From: Delphinus delphis
Taxonomy: Eukaryota > Chordata > Mammalia > Artiodactyla > Delphinidae
Direction of reading: 5' to 3'
Length of the DNA stretch: 64,000 bases
Assembly: GCF_949987515.2 (NCBI RefSeq)
Contig: NC_082691.1
Coordinates: forward strand, 61,573,740-61,637,739
Shown here piece after piece: positions 41,143 to 53,671 of this stretch (position 1 is the stretch's first letter; every line of letters begins with the position of its first letter). A program made the translations under genes and the position numbers. The notes below the pieces were generated by a model. The model saw only the letters and a program-made list of their open reading frames with translations. It was not told where the DNA came from and ran no database searches.

Positions 41143-41819
41143 AACATTTAAACAAGGGAGACTGTGCAAGATGGCAGACTAGAAAGGCCCTGAGCTCACC
41201 TCCTCCTATGGAACACCAAAACCACAACTATTTGCAGAACCATTGATGAAAATGACTGGAACCTGCCAGAAAATTTCTTATACAACTAAAGATATAAAAA
41301 AGGAAGCATAGAGAGGCAGGTAGGAGGGGCAGAGCTGCCATATAGTCAAGTCCCACATCCCTGGCTGGGCAATCCACAAACAGCAGAATAATTTTGACCG
41401 CACAGGTTCTCCCAAAGGAGTGAGAGGTCCGAGCCGCATGTCAGGCTCCCAGCCCAGGGCTCCTGCACCAGGAAGATGAGCCCCCAGAACATTTGGCTTT
41501 GAAGTTCAGTGGGGCTTACTTCTGAGAGTCCAAGAGGGCTGGGGGAAATAGAGACTTCACACTGAAAGGACACATAAGATCTCACATCCTCTGGAACCCA
41601 GGGCAGAAGCAGGAATTTGACCTGAGGCTGGGTCAAACCTACCTGCTCTTCCTAGCGCATCTCCTGGAGAGGCAGGAGGCAACTGCAGCTCACCCTGGGG
41701 ACACAGGCACTGGCAAAAGCCATTTTGGGGAGCTCTTTCTACCATGTGGACACTGGTGCTGGCAAAGCACCATTTTGGAATCCTCCCTCTAGCTTATTAA
41801 CCCCAGGCCCCAGCCCCAC

Positions 41820-42560
41820 TTGGGGCACCAGTGCTGGGACACCTCAAGCCAAGCAACTAACAGGGCATGGACACATCCCCACCCACCAACAGAGAGGCTG
41901 CTTTAAGACCCTTTGATCCACAACTGCCTCTGGACACAGCCCTGCCCACCAGAGGACCCAGGACCCGGCTCCACACACCAGTACACAGGCACTAGAACCA
42001 AGACCACCAGGACCCTCCAGCCGGAGTCCCTGGGACCCAGCTCCACCCAGCAGTGGTCAGGAACCAGCACCAGAATCCCCAGGGCACCAGCCTCACCCAC
42101 CAGTGAGCCTGCTCTAGCCCCCCCCGACCAGCTCCACCCACCAGGGGGCAGACAGCAGTTGCAAGAAAACCACAGTCCTGCAGCCTGCAGACCTCCCCAG
42201 TCATTAGCTGCCCAGACCCTGCCCTCGGACCAGTTGTGCCCAGGACCCGCCCACTAGCAGGCCAACACAAGCTTCCAGACACCTCAGGTCCTGCAGCCAA
42301 CTGTGTCAGGAACTGGCCCCACCCACCAGTGGTCTGACACGTGCTCTGGGACCCTTGGGCTCTGCAGCCAGACCCCAGGACCCAGCTCTGCCTACCCGTA
42401 GGCCAGTACTAGCCCCAGGACCTGGCTTCGCCCACCAGTGGGTGAGCAACAGCCCCCAGGGTCTCCTGGACCCTGACTCAACCCACCAGTAACCCAGCAC
42501 TAGTATAGTCCCCTGGAGTTCTGCAGTCAGTCACCTCATGACCCAGTCCCACGAACCAGC
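41820..42560 (+). repeat. GC-rich imperfect tandem repeats in the L1 5'UTR
   Basis: Phrases such as 'cccacccaccagtgg' and 'ccaggacccagctcc' recur every 50-70 bases, about ten times. The L1 at 15092 has a shorter version at 15880-15985, and the L1 at 60388 a remnant at 62455-62640. Probably promoter monomers, by analogy with other L1 families. Confidence 0.7.
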
Positions 42561-42832
42561 AGCCAACAGCCTCTGCACAAGGTAGGAACTGGCAACCGAA
42601 CAGACCAAGGGCCAACCAAGCTTACCAGACTGTCCACATAGTCAGCCCACCACAACAGAAAGATCCATGCAGCCCTCATGGGGGAAGCCCTAGAGCAAAC
42701 AGCTCTGGTGATGAAAGGGAAGCATCCTGAGACACATAGGTTGTCTACAAAAGGCTTATTCTTCAAGGCTGGGAAATGTAACCAACCTACCAGACACATA
42801 AAGAAAAAAAACAAAACAGCCACTTAGGCAAA

Positions 42833-43716
42833 ATGAGGCGGCAGAATAACATGTTCCAAAGGAAGAATCAAGATAAAACCCCAGAAAAAGAACTAAGTGA
42901 AGTGGACACAGGCAATCTACCTGAGAATGAGTTCAAGGTAATGATCATAAAGATGATCAAAGAACTCGGAAGAATGGATGCACAGAATGAGGAGTCAGAA
43001 GCTTTTAACAAGGAGTTAGAAAATCTAAAGAACAACCAAACGGACACGAAGAATACAGCAACAAATAAAAAATACACTAGAAGGACCAACAATAGACTAA
43101 ATGATACAGAGGAATGGACTGGCGAGCTGGAAGACAGTAGAGGAAATCACTGATGCTGGACAGAAAAAAGCATGAAAAAAAATGAGGACCGTTTCAGAGA
43201 CCTCTGGGAAAATATCAAACACACCATATTTGCATTATAGGGGTCCCAGAAGGAGAAGGGAGAGAGAAAGGGGCTGAGAACATAATTGAAGGCATACTAA
43301 TTGAAAACTTCCCTAACCTAGGAAAGGAAACACATCCATGTCCAGGAGGTACAGAGAGTCCCAAACAGGATCAACTCAAAGGGGAATACACCAACACGCA
43401 CTGTAATTAAAATGGCAAAAATTAAAGATAATGGGAGAATATTAAAAGCAGCAATGGAAAAGCAACATGTTATGTACAAGGGAACTCCCATAAGGCTATC
43501 AGCTGACTTTTCAGCAGTAACTCTGCAGGGCAGAAGAGAGTTGCACAATATAAAGTGATGAAACGGAAAAACCTACAACCAAGAGTACTCTACCCAGAAA
43601 GACTCTCACTCAGATTTCATGGGGAGATCAAAAGCTTTACAGACAAGCAAAAGCTTTTAAAAGAGTTCAGCACCTCCAATCCAGCTTTACAAGAAATGTT
43701 AAAGGAACTGCCCTGA
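42833..43716 (+). pseudogene. L1 ORF1 remnant of the outer element
   Basis: Begins MRRQNNMFQRKNQDKTPEKE, with the KNNQTDTKNTATNKK stretch ending the first open part at 43153. RRM- and C-terminal-domain-like sequence ('ggggtcccagaaggagaaggg'; 'tctacccagaaagactctcactc') follows in other frames. Broken. Confidence 0.85.
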
Positions 43717-43795
43717 GCAAAAATGAAAAGGACACAATTAGCAACATGAAAATCATGAAAGGAAAAAAAATCTCATCAGTAAAGACCAACATATA

Positions 43796-44685
43796 CATGA
43801 AAAGCTGCTCAACATCACTAATTATTAGAGAAATGCAAATCAAAACTACAATGCCGTTATCACCTCACACCGGTCAGAATGGCCATTATCAAAACATCTA
43901 CAAACAATAAATGCTGGAAAGGTGTGGTGAAAAGGGAACCCTCCTGCACTGTTGGTGGGAATGTAAATTGATACAGCCACTATGGAGAACAGTATGGAGG
44001 TTCCTTAAAAATCTAAAAATAGAACTACCATATGACCCAGCAATCTCACTACTGGGCATATACCCTGAGAAAACCGTAATTCAAAAAGAGACATGTACCA
44101 CAATGTTCACTGCAGCACTATTTACAGTAGCCAGGACATGGAAGCAACCTAAATGTCCATCGACAGATGAATGGATAAAGAAGATGTGGCACATGTATAC
44201 AATGGAATATCACTCAGCCATAAAAAGGAATGAAACTGAGTTATTTGCAGTGAGGTGGATGGACCTAGAGTCTGTCATACAGAGTGAAGTAAGTCAGAAA
44301 GAGAGAAACAAATACCATATGCTAACGCATATATATGGAATCTAAAAAAATGGTACTGTTGAACCTAGCTGCAGGGCAGGAATAAAGAGGTAGACACAGA
44401 GAATGGAGGATATGGGGTGGGAGGGCGAAGCTGGGGCGAAGTGAGAGTAGCACTGACGATATATACAGTACTGAATGTAAAATAGTTGGCTGGTGGGAAG
44501 CAGCAGCACAGCACAGGGAGATCCGGCTCAGTGCTTTGTGATGACCTAGAGGGCGGGATAGGGAGGATGGGAGGGAGGCTCAAGAGGGAGGGGATATGGC
44601 TGATTCCCTTTGTTGTGCAAACAGAAACTAACACAGTATTGTGAAGCAATTATACTCCAATAAAGATCTATTAAAGAAAAAAACA
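43796..44685 (+). mobile_element. 5'-truncated L1 3' end nested in the outer L1
   Basis: Starts in the ORF2 C-terminus ('catgaaaagctgctcaacatc'), is open 43911-44345 ([20 protein letters not shown]), and ends with 'ttatactccaataaagatc'. Target duplication 'agac[c/a]aacatata' is at 43783-43795 and 44686-44698. Its 3'UTR differs from the outer L1, so it is a younger subfamily. Confidence 0.9.
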
Positions 44686-46076
44686 AGACAAACATATAGT
44701 AAAAGTAGGAAATCATCCACACACAAAACTAATAGGAAGGTTAAAAGACAAAAGTAGTAAAATTACTTATATCAACCATAAGCAGTTAAGGGATACACAG
44801 AACAATTAAATGTAAAACATGAAATCCAAAACACTAACCATGAGGGGAGGAGAGTACAAACACAGAGTTGTTAAAACGCATTTGTTAAGAGATCAGCAAC
44901 TTAAAACAATCACATATATAGACAGATAGATAGATTGCTATATATAAACCTCACAGTAACCACAAAACAAAAATCTAAATTAGATACACACACAAAAAAG
45001 AAAAAGGAATCCAAACATAATACTAAAGATAGTCTTCAAATCACAAGAGAACAAAAGAAGAAATGAACAAAATGACCTAAAATACAATCCCCAATTAACA
45101 AAGTGGCAATAAGAACACAATATCAATAGTTACTTTAAATGTAAATGGAACAAATGCTCCAATCAAGACATAGAGTGGCTGAATGGAAACAAAAAAAGAC
45201 CCCTATATATGCTGCCTACAAGACACTCACTTCAAATCTAGAGACACACACAGGATGAAAGTGAGGGGATGGAAAAAGGTATTCCATGCAAATGGAAAGC
45301 AAAAGAAAGCCAAGGTAGCAATACTTATATCGGACAAAATAGACTTTAAAATAAAGACTGTTATAAGAGACAAAGAAGGACATTACCTAATGATCAAGGA
45401 ATCAATCCAAAAAATATAACAATTGTAAATATATATACACCCAACATAGGAGCACATAAACACATAAAGCAAATATTAAAAGACATAAAGGGAGAAACTG
45501 AGAATAGCACAATAATAGTAGGGGACTTTTAACACCCCACTTACATCAATGGACAGGTCATCCAGACAGAAAACCAACAAGAAAACACTGGCATCAAACG
45601 ACATATTAAACCAGGTGGACTTAATAGATATATATAGGGCATTCCATCCAAAAGCAGAAGAATACATACTTTTCAAGTACACATGGAACATTCTCCAGGA
45701 CAGATCACATGTGAGGCCACAAAACAGACTTCGGTAAATTTAAGAAGACTGAAATCATATCAAGCATCTTTTCCCACCACAATGCTATGAGACTAGAAAT
45801 CAACTACAAGAAAAAAACTGCAAAAAACACAAACACTTGGAGGCTAAACAATATGCTACTACACAACAAATGGATCACCAAAGAAATCAAAGAGGAAATC
45901 CAAAATACCTGGAGACAAATGAAAACAAAAACACAATGATCCAAAATCTATGGGACACAGCAAAAACAGTACTAAGAGAGAAGTTTATAGCAATGCAAGC
46001 TTACCTCAGGAAACAAGAAAAATCTCAAATAAAAAACCTAACCTTATACCTCAGGGAGCTAAAAAAAGAACAAACA

Positions 46077-46295
46077 GGGCTTCCCTGGTGGCGCAGTGGT
46101 TGAGAGTCCGCCTGCCGATGCAGGGGACACGGGTTCGTGCCTCGGTCTGGGAAGATCCCACATGCTGCGGAGCGGCTGGGCCCGTGAGCCATGGCCGCTG
46201 AGCCTGCGCGTCCGGAGCCTGTGCTCTGCGACGGGAGAGGCCACAACAGTGAGAGGACCACGTACCGCAAAAAAAAAAAAAAAAAAGAAAGAAAG
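46077..46295 (+). mobile_element. Short-type CHR-derived SINE
   Basis: Complete copy with 'gggttcgtgcc'. The duplication 'aaaaagaacaaaca' is at 46063-46076 and 46296-46309. Its A tail has started to mutate to (gaaa)n. Confidence 0.94.
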
Positions 46296-47697
46296 AAAAA
46301 GAACAAACAAAATCTGAAGTTAGTAGAAGGAAAGAAATCATAAAGGTTAGTGCAGAAATAAGTGAAATAGAGACTAAAAGAACAGAAAAGATCAATGAAA
46401 CTTAGAGCTGGCTCTTTGAAAAGATAAACTAATAAATCTTTAGCCAGACTCATCAAAAGAGACAGAGGCCAAATCAATACAATCAGAAATGAAAAAGAAA
46501 TTACAACCAACACAACAGAGATACAAAGGATCATAAGGGAATACTGAGAACTATATGCCAATAAAATGGATAATCTAGAAAAAATGGACAAATTCCTAGA
46601 AATGTACCATCTCCCAAGACTGAACCAGGAATAGAAAATATGAACAGACCAATTGCCAGTAATGAAATTGAATCAGTAACTTAAAAAAAAAACCTCCCAA
46701 CAAACAAAAGTCCAGGACCAGATGGCTTCATAGGTGAATTGTACCAAGCATTTAAAGAAAAGTTAACACCTATACTCAAACTATTCCAAAATATTACAAA
46801 GGAGGGAATGCTTCTGAACTCACTCTACAAGGCCAGCATCACCCTGATAGCAAAACCAGACAAAGATATCACACAAAAGAAAGTTACAGGCCAATATCAC
46901 CGATTAACATAGACACAAAAATCCTCAACAAAATATTAACAAACCAAATCCAACAACTCTTTAAAAAAAAATCATACACCATGATCAAGTGGAATTTATC
47001 CCAGGGATGCAAGGATTTTTCAATATCTGCAAAATCAATCAATGTGTTATACCATATTAACAAATTGAAGAATAAAAACCATATGATCATCTCAACAGAT
47101 TCAGAAAAAGCTTTTGACAAAATTCAACATCGTTTACAATAAAAACTCTCCAGAAAGAGGGCAGAGGGAACATACTTCAACATAATAAAGGCCATATATG
47201 ACAAGTCCACAGCTAACATCATACTCAGTGGTGAGAATCTGAAAGCATTTACACTAAGGTTAGGAAGAAGACAAGGATACCAACTCCTGCCACTTTTATC
47301 CAACATAGTATTGAAGTCCTAGAGACAGCAATGAGACAAGAAATAAAAGGAATCCAAATTGGTAAAGAAGAAGTAAAACGGTCACTGCTTGCAGATGACA
47401 TGACTATACATAGAGAACCCTAAAGATGCCACCAAAAAACTACTAGAGCTCATCAATGAACTCAGTAAAGTTGCAGCATACAAAATTAAAATACAGAAAT
47501 CTGTTGCATTTCTATACACTAACAACAAACTACCAGAAAGAGAAGTTAAGGAAACAATCCCATTTAGCACTGCATGAAAAAGAATAAAATACCTAGGAAT
47601 AAACGTACCTAAGGAGGTAAAAGACCTGTACTCGGAAAACCATAGGACACTGATTGAAAAGACTGAAGATGATACAAACATACAGATATACCATGGT

Positions 47698-48080
47698 TGG
47701 GGCTTCCCTGGTGGCGCAGTGGTTAAGAATCTGCCTGCCAATGCAGGGGACACGGGTTCGAGCCATGGTCCAGGAAGATCCCACATGCCACAGAGTAACT
47801 AAGCCCATGTGCCACAACTACTGAGCCTGAGCTCTAGAGCCCATAAGCCACAACTACTGAGCCCATGTGCCATAACTACTGAAGTCTGCGCACCTAGAGC
47901 CTGTGCTCTGCAACAAGAGAAGCCACCACAATGAGAAGCCCGTGCACTGCAACGAAGAGTAGCCCCAGCTCACCGCAACTAGAGAAAGCGCACACGCAGC
48001 AACGAAGACCCAACACAGCCAAAAATAAGTAAATAAATAAAATAAACCAATTTTTTTAAGAAGTGAATGTCTTAAAAAAA
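47698..48080 (+). mobile_element. Long CHR-type SINE
   Basis: Head 'ggcttccctggtggcgcagtgg', 'gggttcgagcc', several 'ccacaactactgagcc' units and 'gaagacccaacacagcc' with (aaat)n. The duplication 'agatat[a/t]ccatggt' is at 47684-47697 and 48081-48094. About 40 bases of filler follow the tail. Confidence 0.92.
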
Positions 48081-49295
48081 AGATATTCCATGGTCATGGA
48101 TTGGGAGAATTATTATTGTTAAAAACGACCATACTACACAAGGCAATCTACAGATTCAATGCAATCCCTATCAGAATACCAGTGGCAGAGCATCGGATGA
48201 AGATGGCAGAGTAGCGGGATATGAAGCTCACCTTCTCCCACAAATACATCAAAAATACATCTACCTGTGGAACGATTCTCACAGAATGTCTACTGAATGT
48301 TGGAAGAATACTTCAGACTGCTGAAAGGGCAAGAAAATCTCCATGTGACCAGGTAGGAAATAGAAAAAATAGAAAGCGAGAAAGGTCTCACGACAGCACC
48401 TGTGCTCCTGGGAGGGAGCTGTGCAAGAGGAAAGGTCCCTGCACCCTGGGAAGCCCCCTCACCAGTGGGGAGATCTGCTGGGACAGAAAGGGAGCTTCAG
48501 AGCCTCGTAGGAGAGCACTGCTGGTTTGCAGCAGCCAGAGCAGAGGGAGAACTACACAGATGGTCAGTGCTGCCGCCCTGCACTGCCCTGCACTCCCCAG
48601 CCTAAGACAGGCATCCGCCAGTACGGGCGGGGGCTGGTGCTGGAACCTGGGCTTCAGAGATCGGAACCGGGGAGAGGACTGGGGTTGGCCATGTGAAGAT
48701 GGCCTGGGGGGGGGGGGGGCGGCTGGAATCCAGTGCAACCATGGCTGGGGGCGTAGGCAGAGGAGGTTTGGGCCAACTTAGAGACCAGTCGCCACTGTTT
48801 GGGGAGTGCATGAGGGGAGGCGCGGGACCCAGACTGTAGCCTTTTACCCTGTGCACGTGCTCACAGAGGGCAGGACACTGCCTGCCCAGGCTGCAGGAGC
48901 AGTCGTGAGCCACCACCACCCCCTTGCAGACTCCAGGAGTGGTTGGGAGCCACTGCCGCCTCCCTCCTGGACCCCAGGAGTGGTCATGAGCCACCACCTC
49001 TGTCCCTATCATGTGCTCTGGGGGTGCACCTGAGATGCCACCACTGCCAAGAACCCCAGGGCCGGGCACCAGCCACAACATCTGCACACCCCTTATCAAG
49101 GGGAGAATAACCAACACACACCGAGGAAAGAGGCGACAGGCATCCATACTAAAAACAGCCCTGGCACCAAATATATTAAACCCACACGAGTTACACAGGG
49201 ACACCCCCACATATAAACAGCCTTCCAAGACCACACCAGATAATCGTTTCTCCTAAACTCAAGTAAGAGAACTAGAAGTAAAATGAAGAAGTAAA

Positions 49296-50301
49296 ATGAG
49301 GAACCACTCCCAGGTAAGAGACCAACAGCATTCCCCTGAAAGAACATGCAGTGAAGCAGACCTCTCCAGACTAGTAGACACTGATTTCAAAAAGGAGACA
49401 ATGAAAATACTGAAGGAATTAAGAAACACTATCAATGGAAATGCAGAGTACTGTAAAAAGGAACCAGAAACTATAAAGAGGAACCAAAAAATATAAAACT
49501 CATTTGCAGGGAATTCCCTGGCAGTCCAGTGGTTAGGGCTTGGCACTTTCACTGCTGAGGGCTGGTTCAATCCCTGTGGGAACTGGGATCCCACAAGCCA
49601 CACAGCGTGGCCAAAAAAGAAAAAAAAAATTCATTTGCAGAGACAAAAACTGAGCTAAAGGCACAGAATAGCAGACTAGCATGGAATAGCAGAATGAATA
49701 ATGCAGAAAAACAAATAAGTGACCTGGAAGACAGGATAATGGAAATCACCCAATCAGGATATCAGACAGAAAGCCAAATTAAAAAAAAACAATGAAAGCA
49801 ATAAAAGAGACCTATGGGATAATATAAAACATACATATAATAGGGATTCCAGAAGGAGAAGAAAGAGAAAAGGGGATCGAAAATGTATTTGAAGAATTAT
49901 GGCTGAAAACTTTCCAAACATAAAGAAGGAAACATATCCAGGTACAGGAAGCACAGAGAGTCCCAAACAAGATAAACCCAAACAGACCTACACCAAGACG
50001 TAATAAAAATGGCAAAAGTTAAAGAGAGGATTCTAAAGGCAGCAAGAAAAAACAAAGAGTTAATTACAAGGTAATGCCCACAAGGCTATCAGCTGACTTC
50101 TCTACAAAAACACTGCAGGCCAGAAGGGAGTGGCAAGATATATTCAAAATACTAAAAGGGAAAAATCTGCCACCTAGGATACTCTACCCAGCAACATTAT
50201 CATTTAGAATAGAAGGAGAGACAATTTCTCAGACAAGCAAAAACTAACAGAATACAGCAATACTAAACCTATCCTAAAGGATATATTGAAAGGTCTTCTC
50301 T
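49296..50301 (+). pseudogene. L1 ORF1 remnant of the inner element
   Basis: Open part MRNHSQVRDQQHSPERTCSE then ADLSRLVDTDFKKETMKI, split by a SINE at 49510. It continues at 49640 with WNSRMNNAEKQISDLEDRIM, then RRM-like 'gggattccagaaggagaag' and C-terminal-like 'ctctacccagcaacattatc' sequence out of frame. Broken. Confidence 0.83.
49510..49630 (+). mobile_element. Older CHR-like SINE fragment
   Basis: 'ggaattccctggcagtccagtgg' head, 'ctggttcaatccctg' B-box-like motif, 'cacagcgtggcc' and A tail. The duplication 'tcatttgcag' is at 49500-49509 and 49631-49640. Confidence 0.9.
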
Positions 50302-50766
50302 AAATAGAAAAAAAGTAAGAACCTATAGGAAAGAAAAAAATCACAATCGGAAAATAAAGCACTTAAATAAGCCAGTACACAGATTTAAAAAGTTTCTGTG
50401 AAAGTGATAACAACAATGAACAGCAAAAGGATGAGAATGAAGGTGTAAAAGAGGACATCAAAACCACAAAATGTGGGGGAGGGGAGTAAGAAATGTAGAT
50501 TTTTTTTTTTTCCTAGAATGTGTTTGAGCCTATATGACTACCAGTCTAAGGCAAGTAGACATAGGAATAGGTTAACATACTTGAAAAACAGGGTAACCAC
50601 ACATCAAAAACATACAATAGCTTCACAAAAGCCAAAAGGAAGAGAACGTAAGTATAATACAAAAAAAAAAGGTCATCAAACCCCCAAAGGAAAAACAAAA
50701 AGAAAAAGAAAGGGACAAAGATAACATATAAAATCAATGGGAAAACAAGGTTTAAAAATGGCAATA

Positions 50767-50981
50767 GGGCTTCCCTGGTGGCGCAGTGGTTGAGAGTCCG
50801 CCTGCCGATGCATGGGACACCGGTTCGTGCCCCGGTCCAGGAAGATCCCACATGCCATGGAGTGGCTAGGCCCGTGAGCCATGGCCACTGAGCCTGCGCA
50901 TCCGGAGCCTGAGCTCCACAAAGGAAGAGGCCACAAGAGTGAGAGGCCCGCGTACCGCAAAAAAAAAAAAAAAAAAAAAAG
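50767..50981 (+). mobile_element. Short-type CHR-derived SINE
   Basis: Complete, with B-box-like 'cggttcgtgcc' and a 20-base A tail. The flanks share 'ggcaata' (left copy 50760-50766). Confidence 0.92.
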
Positions 50982-52838
50982 GCAATAAATACATATCTAT
51001 CAATAATTACCTCAAATGTCAATGGACTAAATGCTCCAATCAAAAGACACCGAGTGGCAGACTGGATAAAAACATAACAGCCTAAAATATGCTGCCTACA
51101 AGAGATGCACTTTAGGGCAAAGGACACACATAGATTGAAAGTGAGGGGGTAGAAAAAGATATATCATGAAAAGGTGGGGATCACAATACTCATATGAGAC
51201 TAAATAGACTTCAAAACAAAGGCTATAAAGAAAGATAAAGAAGGACACTATATAGTAATAAAAGGATCAATACAAGAAGAGGATTTTACACTTGTCAACA
51301 TATATGCACCTAATATAGGAGCACCCAAATGCATAAAACAAATACTAACAGACATAATAGGAGAAACTGACAGGAATACAATAATAGTAGGAGACTTTAA
51401 CACCACACTCACATCAATGGACAGGTCTTCCAGACAGAAAATCAATAAGGCAACAGAGATCCTAAATGATACAATAGAACAGTTAGACTTAATTGATATT
51501 TTCAGGACATTACCTCCAAAAAAACCAGAATACACATTCTTTTCAAGTGCACATGGAACATTCTCTAGGGCTGATCACATACTAAGGTTCGAAACAAGCC
51601 TCAACAAATTTAAGAGTATAGAAATTATCTCAAGCATCTTTTCTGACCACAATGGCATGAAACTAGAAATTAACCACAGAAAAAGAAATGAGAAAAAATA
51701 AATGATTACATGGAGACTAAACAACATGGCACTAAACAACCAATGGGTCAACAATGAAATCACAGAGGAAATTTTAAAATACCTTGAGACAAATGACAAT
51801 GAAAATACAACCATACAAAAATCTATGGGATGCAGCAAAAGCAGTTCTTAGAGGGAAGTTCATAGTGATACATACAGGCCTTTCTCAAAAAACAAGAAAA
51901 ATCTAAAATAAACAACCTAACCTACCACTTAAAAGAATTTTAAAAACAAGAGCAAACAAAACCTAAAGTCAGCAGAAGGAAGGAAATAATAAAGATCAGA
52001 GAGGAAATAAAATAGAGATAAAAAAACAATAAAACCAAGAGCTGGTTCTTTGAAAGGATAAACAAGATTGACAAACCTCTGGCCAGGCTCACCAAGAAGA
52101 AAAGATAGAGAACCCAAATAAACAAAATAAGAAAAAGAGAAATAACAACTGATAGCAAAGAAATACAAAAATCCATATGAACAGTTATATGCCAACAAAT
52201 TCAACAACCCAGAAGAAATGAACAAGTTTCTAGAAACATACAGCCCACCAAAATTTTATCAAGAAGAAACAGATAACTTGAAGAGACCAATCACTAGAAG
52301 TAAACACAATCTATAATTTTAAAACTCCCTACAAACAAAAGTCCAGGACCAGATGGCTTCACAGGTGAATCCCAGCAAACATACAAAGAAGAACTTATAC
52401 CAATCCTTCTCCAACTCTTCCAAAAAAACTGAAGAGGAGGGAACACTCCCAAGGATATTCTATGAAGCCACCATCACCCTGGGATACCAAAACCAGACAA
52501 AGATACCAGCAAAACAGAAAATTACAGGTCAATATCTTTGAAGAATATAGATGCAAAAATTCTCAACAAAATATTAGCAAACCGAATCCAACCACACATA
52601 AAAAAGATCAAATACCATGACCAAGTGGGATTCATCCCAAGTTCACAAGGATGGTTCAACATACGCAAATCAATCAATATGATATACCACATAAACAAAA
52701 GAAAAGGCGAAAACCACATGCTCATCTCAATAGATGCAGAAAAAGCATTCGACAAAATCCAACATCCACTCAAGATAAAAACTCTTACCAAAGTGGGTAT
52801 AAAAGGAACATATCTCAAGATAGTAAAAGCTATTCATG

Positions 52839-53048
52839 GGCTTCGCTGGTGGCGCAGTGGTTGAGAGTCCGCCTGCCGATGCAGGGGACATGGGTTCGTG
52901 CCCCGGTCCGGGAAGATCCCACATGTCGCGGAGCGGCTGGGCCCATGAGGCATGGCCGCTGAGCCTGCGTGTCCGGAGCCTGTGCTCTGCAACAGGAGAG
53001 GCCACAGCAGTGAGAGGCCCATGTACCAAAACAAAACAAAACAAAAAT
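52839..53048 (+). mobile_element. Short-type CHR-derived SINE
   Basis: Head 'ggcttcgctggtggcgcagtgg', 'gggttcgtgcc', tail (aaaac)n. The duplication 'gctattcatg' is at 52829-52838 and 53049-53058. It interrupts the RT region of ORF2. Confidence 0.94.
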
Positions 53049-53442
53049 GCTATTCATGACAAATCCACAGCCAGTATAAATGGTGAAAAGCTGAAAGCCT
53101 TCCCACCAAAATCTGGAAGAAGACAAGGATGCCCACTGTCACCTCTTCTATTCAACATAGTATTGGAAGTCGTAGCTACATCAATCATACAGGAAAAAGA
53201 AACAAAAGGTATCTAGATTGGAAGGGAAGAGGTAAAACTGTCATTATATGTAGATGATATGATACCATATATACAAAACCCTAAAGACTCCACACAAAAG
53301 CTACTAGGATTGATAAACGAATTCAGCAAGGTAGCAGGATACAAGATTAACATGTGGAAATCGGTTGCATTTCTTTACACCAATAATGAAATATCAGAAA
53401 GGGAATGTAAAAAAGCAGTATCTTTTAAAATTGCAACTCCAG

Positions 53443-53640
53443 GGGCTTCCCTGGTGGTGCAGTGGCTGAGAGTCCGCCTGCTGATGCAGGGGACACGGGT
53501 TCGTGCCCCGGTCCGGGAAGATCCCATATGCCGCAGAGCGGCTGGGCCCGTGAGCCATGGCCGCTGAGCCTGCGCGTCTGGAGCCTGTGCCCCGCAATGG
53601 GAGAGGTCACAACAGTGAGAGGCCCGCGTACCGCCAAAAA

Positions 53641-53669
<29 letters not shown>
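53443..53669 (+). mobile_element. Short-type CHR-derived SINE with (aaat)n tail
   Basis: Complete short-type body, but ending 'accgccaaaaataaataaat' with about nine (aaat) units instead of pure A. The perfect 16-base duplication 'aaaattgcaactccag' is at 53427-53442 and 53670-53685. Confidence 0.95.

Positions 53670-53671
<2 letters not shown>

Larger units (their letters stand above)
45118..48187 (+). pseudogene. L1 ORF2 remnant of the outer element, first part
   Basis: Endonuclease domain is readable (VNGTNAPIKT-like start; [20 protein letters not shown] 45183-45419) with frameshifts, then RT sequence to 48187 ('ccctatcagaataccagtgg'). It resumes at 55860 ('atgccatttttcatggactaaaac') and ends about 57540. 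SINEs interrupt at 46077 and 47698. Non-functional. Confidence 0.85.

Noticed and set aside
41820..42560. Regularly spaced repeats as a CRISPR-like array
   Set aside because: Units are imperfect, GC-rich, without constant spacers, and lie in the 5'UTR of an L1 in a mammalian genome.
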